Source of the DNA: Ilumatobacteraceae bacterium | GTDB lineage: Bacteria; Actinomycetota; Acidimicrobiia; Acidimicrobiales; Ilumatobacteraceae | DNA length: 33,590 nt | Assembly (NCBI GenBank): GCA_025451395.1 | Contig: JANWKM010000057.1 | Location: 1-33,590 of the forward strand | Direction: 5' to 3' | In this document: positions 9,235 to 17,203 of the stretch, one piece after another | Position numbering within the stretch: position 1 is the stretch's first letter | Layout: each line of letters starts with the position of its first letter | Program-made: the position numbers and the translations under genes | Notes under the pieces: model-generated | Databases searched by the model: none | What the model saw: only the letters and a program-made list of their open reading frames with translations | What the model was told of the DNA's origin: nothing

Positions 9235-9341
9235 TCGTCCGAGGGTTTCCTCCCGCCGCGGTGGGTGTCGGAGGGTTTCCTCCCCGCCGGCGGGGACAAA
9301 AACCTCGGATGGCGGAGATCCGGGAGCAAACCCTCGGACGA
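9235..9341. repeat. Compound palindromic intergenic repeat (REP-like or bidirectional terminator)
   Basis: Arms TCGTCCGAGGGTTTcCTCCCG (9235-9255) and CGGGAGcAAACCCTCGGACGA (9321-9341), 20/21 complementary. A direct copy GTCGGAGGGTTTCCTCCCC and the palindrome TCCCCGCCGGCGGGGA lie inside. Confidence 0.85.
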
Positions 9342-9347
9342 GGCGCG

Positions 9348-10076
9348 CTACTCGAACGTGTCGTAGTCGGCGTCGCCGGGCATGGTGAATGCGACCACCC
9401 GTCCCGTCGAGTCGACTCGGACCTTCGGCAACACACAGGGCGGAGTTCCGACAGCCCATGCTGCACTCATCGCTTCGGCGACCGTCGAGTGCGGCACGAG
9501 GAAGCGCAGATGCGCGATCGTCGGTGGCATCAGCCGCAGTTCACGCGCTTGATGTCGCGCCAACGCATCGGCCGCTCGCACCCACATGCTGGCCACGGTT
9601 TCGTTGTCGTCGTGGTGCGACGTTTGTCCCACCGGACTCGCGGCCATGAAGAACCGCGTGTCGAATCGGCGCGCTGCCTCGCCCTTGGGAGTGATCCAGT
9701 GACCGATCCACGGCAACGCATCGGTCGCGAGTCGCAGCCCATGTTCAGCCGCCAAGGCACGCATGTCGACGGTGCCGTCGTACACACCGGCGCGATGTGA
9801 CAGCGCTGGATGGCCATCGTGCACCATCTCGCCGTTGACGTCGACGGCGAGTAGCACGCCAGCTTCCTCGTAGCACTCGCGGATCGCGGCGACGCGGTAT
9901 CCCTCGTCACCTCCACCGTCGGCGGTATCGACCTTGCCGCCAGGGAAGACGTACATCCCGCTGGCGAAGACGGCTTCGTTGGAACGGCGCAAGACGAAGA
10001 CCTCGACTCCGTCAGCCGTATCGCGCAACAGCATCACCGTCGCGGCTGGTTGGATGGGCACCTCCGGGTCGGCCAT
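9348..10076 (-). CDS. Nudix hydrolase family protein
   Basis: ATVMLLRDTADGVEVFVLRRS and Nudix-like GGKVDTADGGGDEGYRVAAIRECYEEAGVLL; start MADPEVPIQ chosen. Confidence 0.83.
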   Translation of the reverse strand: MADPEVPIQPAATVMLLRDTADGVEVFVLRRSNEAVFASGMYVFPGGKVDTADGGGDEGYRVAAIRECYEEAGVLLAVDVNGEMVHDGHPALSHRAGVYDGTVDMRALAAEHGLRLATDALPWIGHWITPKGEAARRFDTRFFMAASPVGQTSHHDDNETVASMWVRAADALARHQARELRLMPPTIAHLRFLVPHSTVAEAMSAAWAVGTPPCVLPKVRVDSTGRVVAFTMPGDADYDTFE

Positions 10077-10083
10077 ACGCGGC

Positions 10084-10093
10084 ACGGTAGCCT
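10084..10093. promoter_or_regulatory. Overlapping divergent -10 elements for Nudix (-) and orn (+)
   Basis: Minus strand TACCGT (10089-10084)-N7-ATG(10076); plus strand TAGCCT (10088-10093)-N7-ATG(10101). Hexamers share TA at 10088-10089. Confidence 0.5.
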
Positions 10094-10097
10094 CCCA

Positions 10098-10724
10098 ATG
10101 ATGTTGGTATGGATGGATCTCGAGATGACCGGGCTCGACCCTGCTCGCGATGTGATCGTTGAAATCGCCACCATCATCACCGACGACGAGTTGAACGTGA
10201 TTGCCGAAGGCCCCGACCTTGTCATTCATCGGTCGGACGAGGCATTGGCTGGGATGGATCCGGTCGTCGTCGAGATGCACACCAAGAGCGGACTGCTCGA
10301 TGCCATTCGCGCTTCAACCGTATCGCTCACCGACGCGGGCGAGCAGACCCTGGCTTTCATCAAAGCCCACGTTTCCGACACGACCAAGGTGCCGCTGTGC
10401 GGTAACTCCATTGGGATGGATCGCCGATTTCTGGCCGCTTACCTTCCCGAAATCGAGAACTTCCTGCACTATCGCAGCGTCGATGTCAGCAGTGTCAAGG
10501 AGCTGGTGCGCCGCTGGTACCCGAACCTGGGCAACGGCCATAGCAAGAAGACCGGATCGCATCGGGCGCTCGATGACATCCGCGAGAGCATTGCCGAGCT
10601 TCGGTATTATCGGGAGCGAGTGTTCTTACCAGCAGTAAATGAGTTGACGGCAGGCCAAGAACCTGGTTTCCTTGGCCAGATCACATCCACCGACCGACCC
10701 AGCCAATCCCCAAGACCTAACTAA
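10098..10724 (+). CDS. orn: Oligoribonuclease (DEDDh 3'-5' exoribonuclease)
   Basis: MMLVWMDLEMTGLDPARDVIVEIATIITDDELNVIAEGPDLVIH; CGNSIGMDRRFL; HRALDDIRESIAELRYYR. Start 10098 or 10101. Confidence 0.95.
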   Translation: MMLVWMDLEMTGLDPARDVIVEIATIITDDELNVIAEGPDLVIHRSDEALAGMDPVVVEMHTKSGLLDAIRASTVSLTDAGEQTLAFIKAHVSDTTKVPLCGNSIGMDRRFLAAYLPEIENFLHYRSVDVSSVKELVRRWYPNLGNGHSKKTGSHRALDDIRESIAELRYYRERVFLPAVNELTAGQEPGFLGQITSTDRPSQSPRPN

Positions 10725-10737
10725 GGGAAAAAGACCG

Positions 10738-10896
10738 ATGAAGCAGCTCACCGCCGCACCGCAGAAGCCCCCCGTGGCATACGCGCGCGCCTGCGATGCG
10801 GTTGCCATGGGCATTGAGGATTTTGCTGGCGCGACAGGTGGCTCGAAGACCGCCACCAATCTCACCACCCGACGCCTCGGGACGCGACCGACGTAA
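10738..10896 (+). CDS. Small ORF (52 aa), candidate leader/uORF of the downstream WhiB7-like gene
   Basis: ATG after AAGGGAAAAAGACCG; MKQLTAAPQKPPVAYARACDAVAMGIEDFAGATGGSKTATNLTTRRLGTRPT*. No recognised domain. Confidence 0.6.
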   Translation: MKQLTAAPQKPPVAYARACDAVAMGIEDFAGATGGSKTATNLTTRRLGTRPT

Positions 10897-10928
10897 ATAC
10901 GTCGCAAGCAGCCTCCGAGGCCGTCGGG
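10868..10928 (+). promoter_or_regulatory. Candidate antiterminator competing with the 10919-10960 terminator
   Basis: CCCGACGCCTCGG (10868-10880) pairs with CCGAGGCCGTCGGG (10915-10928): 13 bp with one bulged C (10921), sequestering most of the terminator 5' arm. Confidence 0.7.
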
Positions 10929-10960
10929 ATCGCAAGATCCCGGCGGCCTTTCTGGTTTTT
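10919..10960 (+). terminator. Rho-independent terminator between the uORF and the WhiB7-like gene
   Basis: 13-bp stem GGCCGTCGGGATC / GATCCCGGCGGCC (one G-U), GCAA tetraloop, then TTTCTGGTTTTT. Confidence 0.9.
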
Positions 10961-10996
10961 CAGTATCCGTAAGTGCACAAGAAATGGAATCAGGTC

Positions 10997-11371
10997 ATGT
11001 ACACCCTGAACCCCGAAAACCTGAATGACAGAGACATCCAGACCACCTTCGATGAGCTCGTCGAGCCGATGGTTGTTCGCGTCGCGCGCCCGCGCTGCTC
11101 GGACGGTCACGGCACCCTCACCCACCTGTTCTTCTCCGAGAACCACGTGGACACTGCTCGCGCCAAGGCGATCTGCAGCAAGTGCAAGCTCGCTGAGGAT
11201 TGCCTGGCGGGTGCGGTCGAGCGCGCCGAGCCGTGGGGTGTGTGGGGTGGCGAGCTGATCGAGAACGGCCGCGTTGTCGCCAGCAAGCGTCCCCGCGGTC
11301 GCCCACCGAAGCACCCGCGGCCGACGGTGGTCATCGACGAGGTCCCCATCCCCCCGCATCTCGTCGCGTGA
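10997..11371 (+). CDS. whiB7: WhiB-family Fe-S regulator, WhiB7-like with C-terminal AT-hook
   Basis: Four Cys (RCSDG, ICSKC, EDC); AEPWGVWGGELIENGRVVASKRPRGRPPKHPRP matches the WhiB7 tail as recalled. In-frame GTG at 10973 is an alternative start. Confidence 0.8.
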   Translation: MYTLNPENLNDRDIQTTFDELVEPMVVRVARPRCSDGHGTLTHLFFSENHVDTARAKAICSKCKLAEDCLAGAVERAEPWGVWGGELIENGRVVASKRPRGRPPKHPRPTVVIDEVPIPPHLVA

Positions 11372-11380
11372 GAGGAAACT

Positions 11381-11408
11381 CCGGGTAGGCGTTAACGCGC
11401 CTACCCGG
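11381..11408. terminator. Hairpin after the WhiB7-like gene, probable terminator without a U-tract
   Basis: Perfect 11-bp inverted repeat CCGGGTAGGCG-TTAACG-CGCCTACCCGG just after the stop codon. Confidence 0.65.
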
Positions 11409-11450
11409 GGTCGCCTGGGCGGTCGCGAGTGTCACAGCTAGCGTGTCGTC

Positions 11451-12026
11451 GTGAAGGCGACCACGCGACTCCGAGTGTGGACGATGGTCGCAGCAGCCTT
11501 CATCGCTGTCGTCGTCGGCTGGGCCATCTCCCGTACAAATCAATCCAACGACGACACAGTCATCCTCGACACACGCGTGACGATCGACCCGCCTGGCATC
11601 GGAACGAACGCTGCTATCGAAGGTGACATGCTTCCCGACGCCACCGTTCAAACGTTGCAGGGCGACGACGTTGCCGTCGCGTCGCTCATAGGGGACCCGA
11701 TGGTGATCAACGTGTGGGGCAGCACCTGCGGGCCATGCAAAAAGGAACTTCCCGCGTTCGCCGGCGTTCATCTGCAGTATGGGGACACGGTGCGATTCGT
11801 TGGAATCGACTACTTGCCTGCCAGCGACCGTGAGGAAGCCTTCGCCCGCGACCGTGGCGTGCAATACGAGTTGTACTACGACGGCAACGGCGAGTTCGTC
11901 AACAACGTCGGTGTCGCCGCCTTTCCGGTCACGCTGTTCGTCGACTCGAGCGGCAGGATCGTGCGGCAGACGGGCCAGCTCGATGAAGCGGAACTTATCG
12001 ACTTCATCGAGAGCGACCTGCTGTGA
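11451..12026 (+). CDS. TlpA/ResA-like membrane-anchored thioredoxin
   Basis: N-terminal TM; VINVWGSTCGPCKKELPAFA (CGPC active site); FPVTLFVDSSGRIV. Confidence 0.88.
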   Translation: MKATTRLRVWTMVAAAFIAVVVGWAISRTNQSNDDTVILDTRVTIDPPGIGTNAAIEGDMLPDATVQTLQGDDVAVASLIGDPMVINVWGSTCGPCKKELPAFAGVHLQYGDTVRFVGIDYLPASDREEAFARDRGVQYELYYDGNGEFVNNVGVAAFPVTLFVDSSGRIVRQTGQLDEAELIDFIESDLL

Positions 12027-12862
12027 ATCTCTCGCTCAGTTTCATTCGTGGCTTGATCGCCTCCATCAACCCCTGCGGTTTCGTGCTGCTGCCGACCTAC
12101 CTGATGTATTTCCTCGGGATCAGCGCCAACGACCCACAAGCACAGCGGGCGCCAATCAGCCGCGCGCTCATCGTCGGCGCGACCGTCTCGGCGGGGTTCT
12201 TCGCCGTCTTCTTTGCTATCGGCGCGGCGACGCAGTACTGGACCTACACGCTGCTCGACAACGCGAAGTACGCGACGCTTGTCATCGGCTTGCTGTTCGT
12301 GGTGCTCGGCATCGCGATCCTGTTCGGCTTCAAACTGCCGATCGCGACACCAAGGATCGATATCGGCGAGCGCGATCAGACCTTTCGGACCATGTTTCTG
12401 TATGGCATTGCCTACGCCGTTGCGTCAATCGGTTGCACGTTGCCGTTGTTCATCGCAACGCTGTTTCAAACGGGCGAGAGTAAGGGCTACTGGGCGGGAG
12501 TGAGCAACGTCCTTGCCTATGCGGCCGGGATGGCGCTGGTCGTCTTGTCGCTCACGCTTGCGCTCGCCACGGCCAATCAGGGATTCGTGCGGTGGTTGCG
12601 ATCCAAGATGCAGTACGTCGAGATGGTCTCCGGCGCGTTCGTGTTCCTATCCGGGCTGTATCTGCTGTGGTACTTCTGGAAACGCGATGTTCGGGCGGAC
12701 GATGACCCGATCATCGACGCCGTCGAAAACATGCAGCAGGACGTGCAGGCCTGGCTGAACGACCACTGGCAACTCGCCGCGTGGGTGCTGGGCGGGGTGG
12801 TCGCAATCGGTGTGATGTATGCGCTGCTGCGAGAGCGCCCCAGCCAACGGCCCGCCGAATGA
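12023..12862 (+). CDS. ccdA: CcdA-type cytochrome c biogenesis / thiol-disulfide transporter protein
   Basis: Polytopic; GLIASINPCGFVLLPTYLMYFLG and YAVASIGCTLPLFIA; GTGA overlap with the tlpA-like gene. Confidence 0.87.
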   Translation: MNLSLSFIRGLIASINPCGFVLLPTYLMYFLGISANDPQAQRAPISRALIVGATVSAGFFAVFFAIGAATQYWTYTLLDNAKYATLVIGLLFVVLGIAILFGFKLPIATPRIDIGERDQTFRTMFLYGIAYAVASIGCTLPLFIATLFQTGESKGYWAGVSNVLAYAAGMALVVLSLTLALATANQGFVRWLRSKMQYVEMVSGAFVFLSGLYLLWYFWKRDVRADDDPIIDAVENMQQDVQAWLNDHWQLAAWVLGGVVAIGVMYALLRERPSQRPAE

Positions 12863-13482
12863 CGTCGTCGACACCGTTCCGCGAACTCCTGGACAGCGAC
12901 GGTGTGCAGGAGGTGTGCCACTTACGCGGCAAATTGGGTTTCATGGCGTACCACGGCGGTTCGCTGGAGGTGCTCACCGATGTCGTCGCCGATCGTGCGG
13001 CCCAGCGCAGTGGCGCGAGTTACTACGGCGTCTTGCAACCACCCGACCTGAACTGGCACATCCCGTCGCACCTCGTCGCCCCAGCCGAGTCCGACGTGTT
13101 GTATGGATTTTTGCAACACGTCGATGCGGTGGTCACCATTCACGGCTATGGGCGGCACGGATATTGGACAACGCTGTTGCTCGGCGGCCAGAACCGCCCG
13201 CTGGCCGATCATTTCGCCGCGCACCTGCGCCCGGAGTTACCCGACTATCGAATCGAAACCGACATCGATGTGATGCCGAGCGAACTACGGGGCTTGCATG
13301 CTCGCAACCCGGTGAACCTGCCGCGCCAGCAAGGCGTACAGATCGAGCTCCCCCCACGGGTGCGTGGTGTCAGCCCGATATGGAACGACTGGCAAGGCCC
13401 GGGTCTGGTACCGCATAGCGACGCACTGATCGACGCGCTCGTGGCCGCGGCGACGACTTGGGTTACGGCGCAAGACGACTGA
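12859..13482 (+). CDS. Poly-gamma-glutamate hydrolase family protein (PghP/DUF867-like)
   Basis: FMAYHGGSLEVLTD, VDAVVTIHGYGRHGYWTTLLLGGQNRPLA, NPVNLPRQQGVQIELPPRVRG; ATGA overlap with ccdA. Confidence 0.72.
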   Translation: MTSSTPFRELLDSDGVQEVCHLRGKLGFMAYHGGSLEVLTDVVADRAAQRSGASYYGVLQPPDLNWHIPSHLVAPAESDVLYGFLQHVDAVVTIHGYGRHGYWTTLLLGGQNRPLADHFAAHLRPELPDYRIETDIDVMPSELRGLHARNPVNLPRQQGVQIELPPRVRGVSPIWNDWQGPGLVPHSDALIDALVAAATTWVTAQDD

Positions 13483-14131
13483 GCTGCCAGCCGTCACTTG
13501 CCGTTTCACTACCGACTGGCACGTAGCGAATGCGGTCGTGAAGGCGACTGGGACGGCCTTGCCAAAACTCGTATAGGTTCGGGCGTAGTAGCCAGCCGCC
13601 CCAAAACGTGGGGCGCGTGATGATGCCATCGCCGAACGTCGCAGACATCTGCGCGACTCGCTGCTCGAGCCACTCGCGGTCGGGTATCGGTTGTGACTGC
13701 GGCGACGACCACGCCCCGATTTGCGAATCGCGCGGGCGGGAGGCGAAATAATCGTCGCTCTCGGTATCGGGCAGTCGTTCCACTTCGCCGACAACGCGCA
13801 CCTGTCGATGCAGCTGTAGCCACGTGAACAGCATCGACGCGCGACCGGAGGCGGCAAGTTGCTCACTCTTCGCCGATTCGTAGTTCGTGAAGAACGTAAA
13901 GCCTCGATCGTCGGCGCCGCGCACCAGCAGGTATCGCGATTGCGGCCAGCCGTCGGCATCGATCGTCGCCAACACGAAAGCGTGCGGCTCAGTGCAGTCG
14001 GCCGCCGAAGCCTCCGCATACCACCGCTTCCACTGCACCATCGGATCGGCGTCGACATCGGCGATGTCGAGCCCGGCCGTCTCGTATTCCTGCCGGCGCG
14101 ACGCCAGATCCTGAGCTACACGGTCGCTCAT
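13463..14131 (-). CDS. pdxH: Pyridoxamine 5'-phosphate oxidase
   Basis: PHAFVLATIDADGWPQSRYLLVRGADDRGFTFFTNYESAKSEQL; RPTFWGGWLLRPNLYEFWQGRPSRLHDRI. Confidence 0.93.
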   Translation of the reverse strand: MSDRVAQDLASRRQEYETAGLDIADVDADPMVQWKRWYAEASAADCTEPHAFVLATIDADGWPQSRYLLVRGADDRGFTFFTNYESAKSEQLAASGRASMLFTWLQLHRQVRVVGEVERLPDTESDDYFASRPRDSQIGAWSSPQSQPIPDREWLEQRVAQMSATFGDGIITRPTFWGGWLLRPNLYEFWQGRPSRLHDRIRYVPVGSETASDGWQLSRLAP

Positions 14132-15417
14132 CGCGCGTGAATCGTCGTGATGCCACGCATGTACGGGTGTAGTACCGCGGGGACCTCGACCGAGCCATCG
14201 GCGAGCCGAAAGTTCTCAAGAATCGCGGCCCACACACGCGGCACCGCCAGCGCCGAGCCATTGAGCGTGTTGGCGACGATCGTTCCCTTTTCACCCGTCT
14301 TGCGGAAACGAATGTCGGCGCGGCGCGCCTGATAGTCGCTGAACCAACTGACCGAGCTGACTTCCAGCCAGTTGTCGCAGCCGGGCGCGTAGACCTCGAG
14401 GTCGAAGCTGCGGTGATGGCTCTGGCCGAGATCGCCGGTGGAGATCTCGATGATGCGATATGGCAGCCCGAGGCCTTCGATCAATTGCTCGGCTCGATCA
14501 CGCAACTCGGTCAGCATGGCCGGCGCCTGCTCCGGCGTTGTGACGGCGAGGATCTCGACCTTGTCGAACTCGTGCACGCGCAACATGCCGCGGGTGTCGC
14601 GACCAGCTGAGCCTGCTTCGCGGCGATAACACGGCGAATACGCCATCATCCTGATCGGTAACTGCGTTTCGTCGAGTACCTCGCCGGCGTAGAGCGAAGT
14701 GAGCGGCACCTCCGCCGTCGGGATGCACCACAGACCGTCGCGCTCGATCGCATACGCATCGTCGGCGAACTTGGGCAGTTGGCCGGTGGCGGTCAGCGTC
14801 GCAGTCGAGACCAGCGAAGGCGGCCGCACTTCCTCGAACGCGTCGGCGTTCGAATCGAGCGCGTATTGGCACAACGCGCGAGAAAGGGTCGCGCCCGCCC
14901 CGCGCTGCATCGCGAACATTGCCCCGCTGATCTTCGTTGCCCGCTCGGTGTCGAGAATGCCGAGCGCGACCGCCGACTCCCAGTGCGGCACTCGCTGGTG
15001 GTCGGCGAACTGTGTTGGAAGAAATGGACCCTTGATGACCGGATTGTCCGAATCGTCGAGGCCGTCAGGGGCTTCCGGATGCGGAACGTTGGGAATGCGC
15101 AGCAGCAACTCGTGGAGTTCGCCTTGCGCGCCATCCAACTGATCGGCAAGCACCCTCTCCTGTTCGCCGAGCGAACGGCTTTGAGCCTGCAACGACTCGG
15201 CGGCCGCCGCATCGCCGTCGCGCTTCTTCGTGGCCACTTGCTTCGAGACCTCGTTGACCTCGGCGCGCAACGCATCGCGCCGCGCCTGAATCGAACGGAC
15301 CTCGGCATCGAGTCCCGAGGCTCGATCCAATTGCACCAGCACCTCCGGCGCGTGCCGACGGGCGAGCGCGCGACGAACACCGTCGAGATCAGTGCGCAAA
15401 AGTCGGACGTCGATCAC
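14128..15417 (-). CDS. serS: Seryl-tRNA synthetase
   Basis: N-terminal coiled-coil arm; class II motifs SPCYRREAGSAGRDTRGMLRVHEFDKVE and LNGSALAVPRVWAAILENFR. Confidence 0.97.
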   Translation of the reverse strand: MIDVRLLRTDLDGVRRALARRHAPEVLVQLDRASGLDAEVRSIQARRDALRAEVNEVSKQVATKKRDGDAAAAESLQAQSRSLGEQERVLADQLDGAQGELHELLLRIPNVPHPEAPDGLDDSDNPVIKGPFLPTQFADHQRVPHWESAVALGILDTERATKISGAMFAMQRGAGATLSRALCQYALDSNADAFEEVRPPSLVSTATLTATGQLPKFADDAYAIERDGLWCIPTAEVPLTSLYAGEVLDETQLPIRMMAYSPCYRREAGSAGRDTRGMLRVHEFDKVEILAVTTPEQAPAMLTELRDRAEQLIEGLGLPYRIIEISTGDLGQSHHRSFDLEVYAPGCDNWLEVSSVSWFSDYQARRADIRFRKTGEKGTIVANTLNGSALAVPRVWAAILENFRLADGSVEVPAVLHPYMRGITTIHAR

Positions 15418-15421
15418 GCCG

Positions 15422-16261
15422 TCACGCTACGCGGTGGGGTGCGCGTCGGTAGGAGTCTTCGTCGTGCCAGCCGTGGGAGAAACGGCGGAAGAACATAAAG
15501 ATCAGGATCGACCAGAGATACATGCCGCCAGCAACTTTCATGATCGCGCCGGCAAGTTGCTGATCGTTGGTGGCGCTGAGTCCCCAAACCCGCACCGGCT
15601 GATTGCCGTAGTGCGAGTAGACGGCCCCCTCTGCGAACGTCAACCATCCTGCCGGCACGGTAGGCACGACGCTCTGTAAGAACAGGTAGATCATTTTTCC
15701 GCCGTAGCCCATCTGCAGCTCGCGGAACGGACCGACCACGGGCATCCACATCAGCAGTGCCGAAAGAACGAGCAGCAGGTGCATGCCGTAGTGCAGCGGG
15801 CCGTTGGTGGTCGACGCATTCACGACACCCGGAATGTGAGTGGCCATCACAATGACGTTGAATGAAATACCCGCCACAACCGGCCGCGCAGCAAATCGAA
15901 CGGCTCGATAGAGCCTGCCTTCGCCGACAAGCACGCGTAGTAGCCATTCGGGTGTTGCGAGCAAGACGAGCGGCGGCATCAGGTAGCTGAGCATCATGTG
16001 CTGCAACATGTGCACGCTGTACAGGTACTCCTCGCCGATCTGGTGGATCGGCCAGGTGCTGGCTGCGAACAGCAGCATCATCGCACCGCAGAAACAGATG
16101 ATGTTTCGTCGCGTGACCACTGCTTGGCCCTGCACGACGGCGTGCGGCCCAATCACCCGAACCGCGTAGATGTATGCACCAATGAGGAACGCAACCAGCA
16201 CGTAGACCTCGATGTTCAGCTGGAAGCGCCACGGATCCGCGTACGGAACGGCGGCCAACAT
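15422..16261 (-). CDS. ctaG: CtaG-like (caa3-type) cytochrome c oxidase assembly membrane protein
   Basis: Polytopic; YSVHMLQHMMLSYLMPPLVLLATPEWLLR; adjacent to oxidase genes. Confidence 0.85.
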   Translation of the reverse strand: MLAAVPYADPWRFQLNIEVYVLVAFLIGAYIYAVRVIGPHAVVQGQAVVTRRNIICFCGAMMLLFAASTWPIHQIGEEYLYSVHMLQHMMLSYLMPPLVLLATPEWLLRVLVGEGRLYRAVRFAARPVVAGISFNVIVMATHIPGVVNASTTNGPLHYGMHLLLVLSALLMWMPVVGPFRELQMGYGGKMIYLFLQSVVPTVPAGWLTFAEGAVYSHYGNQPVRVWGLSATNDQQLAGAIMKVAGGMYLWSILIFMFFRRFSHGWHDEDSYRRAPHRVA

Positions 16262-16265
16262 CAGT

Positions 16266-16574
16266 TCACCCTGCGAAGAACTGGAAGGTGCACAGCGCGG
16301 CGATGTACACGCCGACCGCGAGGCCGAGTCCGATGTAGAACATCGCGCCGAACAACTTGCTGTCGTACTTGAGGTGCATGAAGATCAAGAGAATCGCGAA
16401 GAACTTCATCGACATCAGAATCAGAAGCAATGGCGTGGCGAACGAGCCGAAATCGATCCAGTACGTCGAGGTCTCGAGTGCCGTGAAGAACGCGAGCACC
16501 GCCGCCGTATATATGAAATAGCGATTGGTCGGGTGATCGTGCTCGGCTTCCGCGTGTTCGGCGTGTTCGCTCAT
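16266..16574 (-). CDS. Cytochrome c oxidase subunit IV-like (caa3-type)
   Basis: Small 3-TM protein with His-rich N-terminus MSEHAEHAEAEHDHPTNRYFIYTAAVLAFFTALE; FFAILLIFMHLKYDSKLF. Confidence 0.83.
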   Translation of the reverse strand: MSEHAEHAEAEHDHPTNRYFIYTAAVLAFFTALETSTYWIDFGSFATPLLLILMSMKFFAILLIFMHLKYDSKLFGAMFYIGLGLAVGVYIAALCTFQFFAG

Positions 16575-16582
16575 GAGCTACC

Positions 16583-17203
16583 TCATGCCGGGATCAGATA
16601 GACGAGGGTGAAGATGACCACCCAGACGACGTCGACGAAGTGCCAGTACAGACCGACCATCTCGACCACTTCTGCTCGGTCGCCGGTGACGCGGTCGCGC
16701 GAAATGATGGCCACGAGCGCGAGCAGCATCATCACACCGACGCTGACGTGCACACCGTGGAAACCCGTCAGCGTGAAGAAGCTGCTCGAGAACAGACTGG
16801 TGGTGAAGCCGAGCCCTTCCTTGTAGAAGACGGTGAACTCGTACACCTGACCGCCGACGAACAACGAGCCGAGCAACGCCGTGGCGGTGAGCCACAACTT
16901 GGTATTGCGGACGTCGTTCTCCTTCGCCGCATTCACAGCCAGCACCATCGTCAGCGAACTCATCAGCAAGACGAAGCTGCTCACCGATGTCAGAGGAATG
17001 TCGAACACCTGCGCCGGCCCGGGGTTGCCCTGGTGGCGGCCGCGGTACAGCATGTAAGTGCTGATCAGTCCGCCGAACAGCAAGCACTCGCTGCCCAGGA
17101 ACATCCACATCGCCAGCTTGTTGTTGCTCAGGCCGGTAGTCGTTCCATGTCCCGGTGTTCCGTGGCCGGGGGTGTGAGTTGGGTGAAGTGCTGTGTCAGC
17201 CAA
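16583..17203 (-). CDS. ctaE: Cytochrome c oxidase subunit III
   Basis: KLAMWMFLGSECLLFGGLISTYMLYR, FTLTGFHGVHVSVGV, GLYWHFVDVVWVVIFTLVYL. TTG start at 17203 overlapping the ctaD stop is inferred. Confidence 0.93.
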   Translation of the reverse strand: MADTALHPTHTPGHGTPGHGTTTGLSNNKLAMWMFLGSECLLFGGLISTYMLYRGRHQGNPGPAQVFDIPLTSVSSFVLLMSSLTMVLAVNAAKENDVRNTKLWLTATALLGSLFVGGQVYEFTVFYKEGLGFTTSLFSSSFFTLTGFHGVHVSVGVMMLLALVAIISRDRVTGDRAEVVEMVGLYWHFVDVVWVVIFTLVYLIPA

